Part shown: positions 5,670 to 5,961 of the stretch, piece by piece
How positions within the stretch are numbered: position 1 is the stretch's first letter
Layout: every line of letters starts with the position of its first letter
From: Terriglobia bacterium
GTDB taxonomy: Bacteria; Acidobacteriota; Terriglobia; UBA7540
DNA: 5,961 nucleotides
Reading direction: 5' to 3'
Assembly: GCA_030040295.1 (NCBI GenBank)
Contig: JASHTZ010000196.1
Coordinates: 1 to 5,961 of the forward strand
Translations under genes and position numbers: made by a program
The notes under the pieces: model-generated
Databases searched by the model: none
What the model was told of the DNA's origin: nothing
The model's input: the letters and a program-made list of their open reading frames with translations, nothing else

Positions 5670-5961
5670 ATGAAAAGGACCATTATCACTCTGAATATCG
5701 TCTTTGCGGCCTTGGTGTTGGCTATTCTGCTTACTCCACGGATGCAGAGCGTTAATACGTCTACGGCAATCGCGGCTCCCGCCCCAATGGCGCCGGCAGC
5801 AGTTCCGACTTGTCCCAATATCCATGGGGCAGTTGAAAGCCTGCGTTCTGCTCAACAGGAACTGCACGACGCCGCACACGATTTTTGTGGACATAAGGTG
5901 GATGCCGAGCACGCCGTCCAAGCCGCGATCAACCAATTGCACCAGGCCGAAGGTTGCGCCA
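5670..5961 (+). CDS. Small secreted helical protein of unknown function (3'-truncated)
   Basis: An open frame runs from the ATG at 5670 to the window end, 97 codons with no stop, so the gene is cut on its 3' side. GGAGG (5661-5665) lies 4 bases upstream. The N-terminus is a clear Sec signal peptide: basic 'MKR', then a hydrophobic core (about residues 5-21) and an Ala/Pro-rich stretch with possible cleavage after 'AIA' near residue 35. The mature part is two short amphipathic helices around 'AHDFCGH' (69-75), with cysteines at 48, 73 and 96 and histidines at 52, 66, 70, 75, 81 and 91. The helix ends resemble each other ('SAQQELHDA' and 'AAINQLHQA'), suggesting an internal duplication. I recall short secreted proteins with an 'A.HDFGGHR..A' core as common in Acidobacteriota and Planctomycetota, but no function is known to me. 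Location is probably periplasmic. Confidence 0.8.
   Translation, partial: MKRTIITLNIVFAALVLAILLTPRMQSVNTSTAIAAPAPMAPAAVPTCPNIHGAVESLRSAQQELHDAAHDFCGHKVDAEHAVQAAINQLHQAEGCA

Noticed and set aside
5486..5942. Minus-strand frames of 104-110 codons across the end of the window
   Set aside because: They overlap the plus-strand secreted protein, which has a signal peptide and a strong ribosome binding site. They lack a convincing start or domain.

Overview
The window is a GC-rich bacterial chromosomal segment carrying five protein-coding genes. Two of them are cut by the window edges. The content points to the edge of a surface-polysaccharide locus: an O-antigen polymerase/ligase-type membrane protein, an FkbM-type methyltransferase, an exostosin-like glycosyltransferase and a GLF/protoporphyrinogen-oxidase-like FAD flavoprotein, with a nitrilase-superfamily amidohydrolase beside them. 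GC-rich DNA, SD-type ribosome binding sites and a small secreted protein with an 'AHDFCGH' core would suit an Acidobacteriota-like soil bacterium. That placement is inference; no rRNA or marker gene is present.

Layout. Positions 1-1870 read on the plus strand: the C-terminal part of a Wzy/WaaL-like protein (stop at 980), then the FkbM methyltransferase (ATG at 1049, stop at 1870). A short convergent junction (1871-1970) holds a weak terminator-like hairpin and a perfect 8-bp hairpin. From 5360 down to 1971 three genes read on the minus strand, in transcription order: nitrilase-family hydrolase, FAD oxidoreductase (13 bases after the hydrolase stop, probably co-transcribed) and glycosyltransferase. 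Between the last two lies a non-coding block of about 180 bp bounded by two inverted copies of a 31-bp palindromic repeat. A divergent intergenic region (5361-5669) separates the minus-strand genes from a small secreted protein gene on the plus strand (5670 to the window end), which is easily missed because it has no stop inside the window.

Function. Polymerase/ligase, methyltransferase, glycosyltransferase and flavoprotein fit the building, modification and export of a cell-surface glycan. The hydrolase's substrate cannot be told from sequence.

The most unusual structure is the inverted repeat pair at 2991-3172. Each copy is itself a hairpin, the two copies differ by compensatory base changes, and the copies touch the stop codon of one gene and a possible start codon of the next. 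I do not see a new defence, mobile or regulatory system with its own proteins here; the genes are recognisable families in a plausible but uncharacterised combination.
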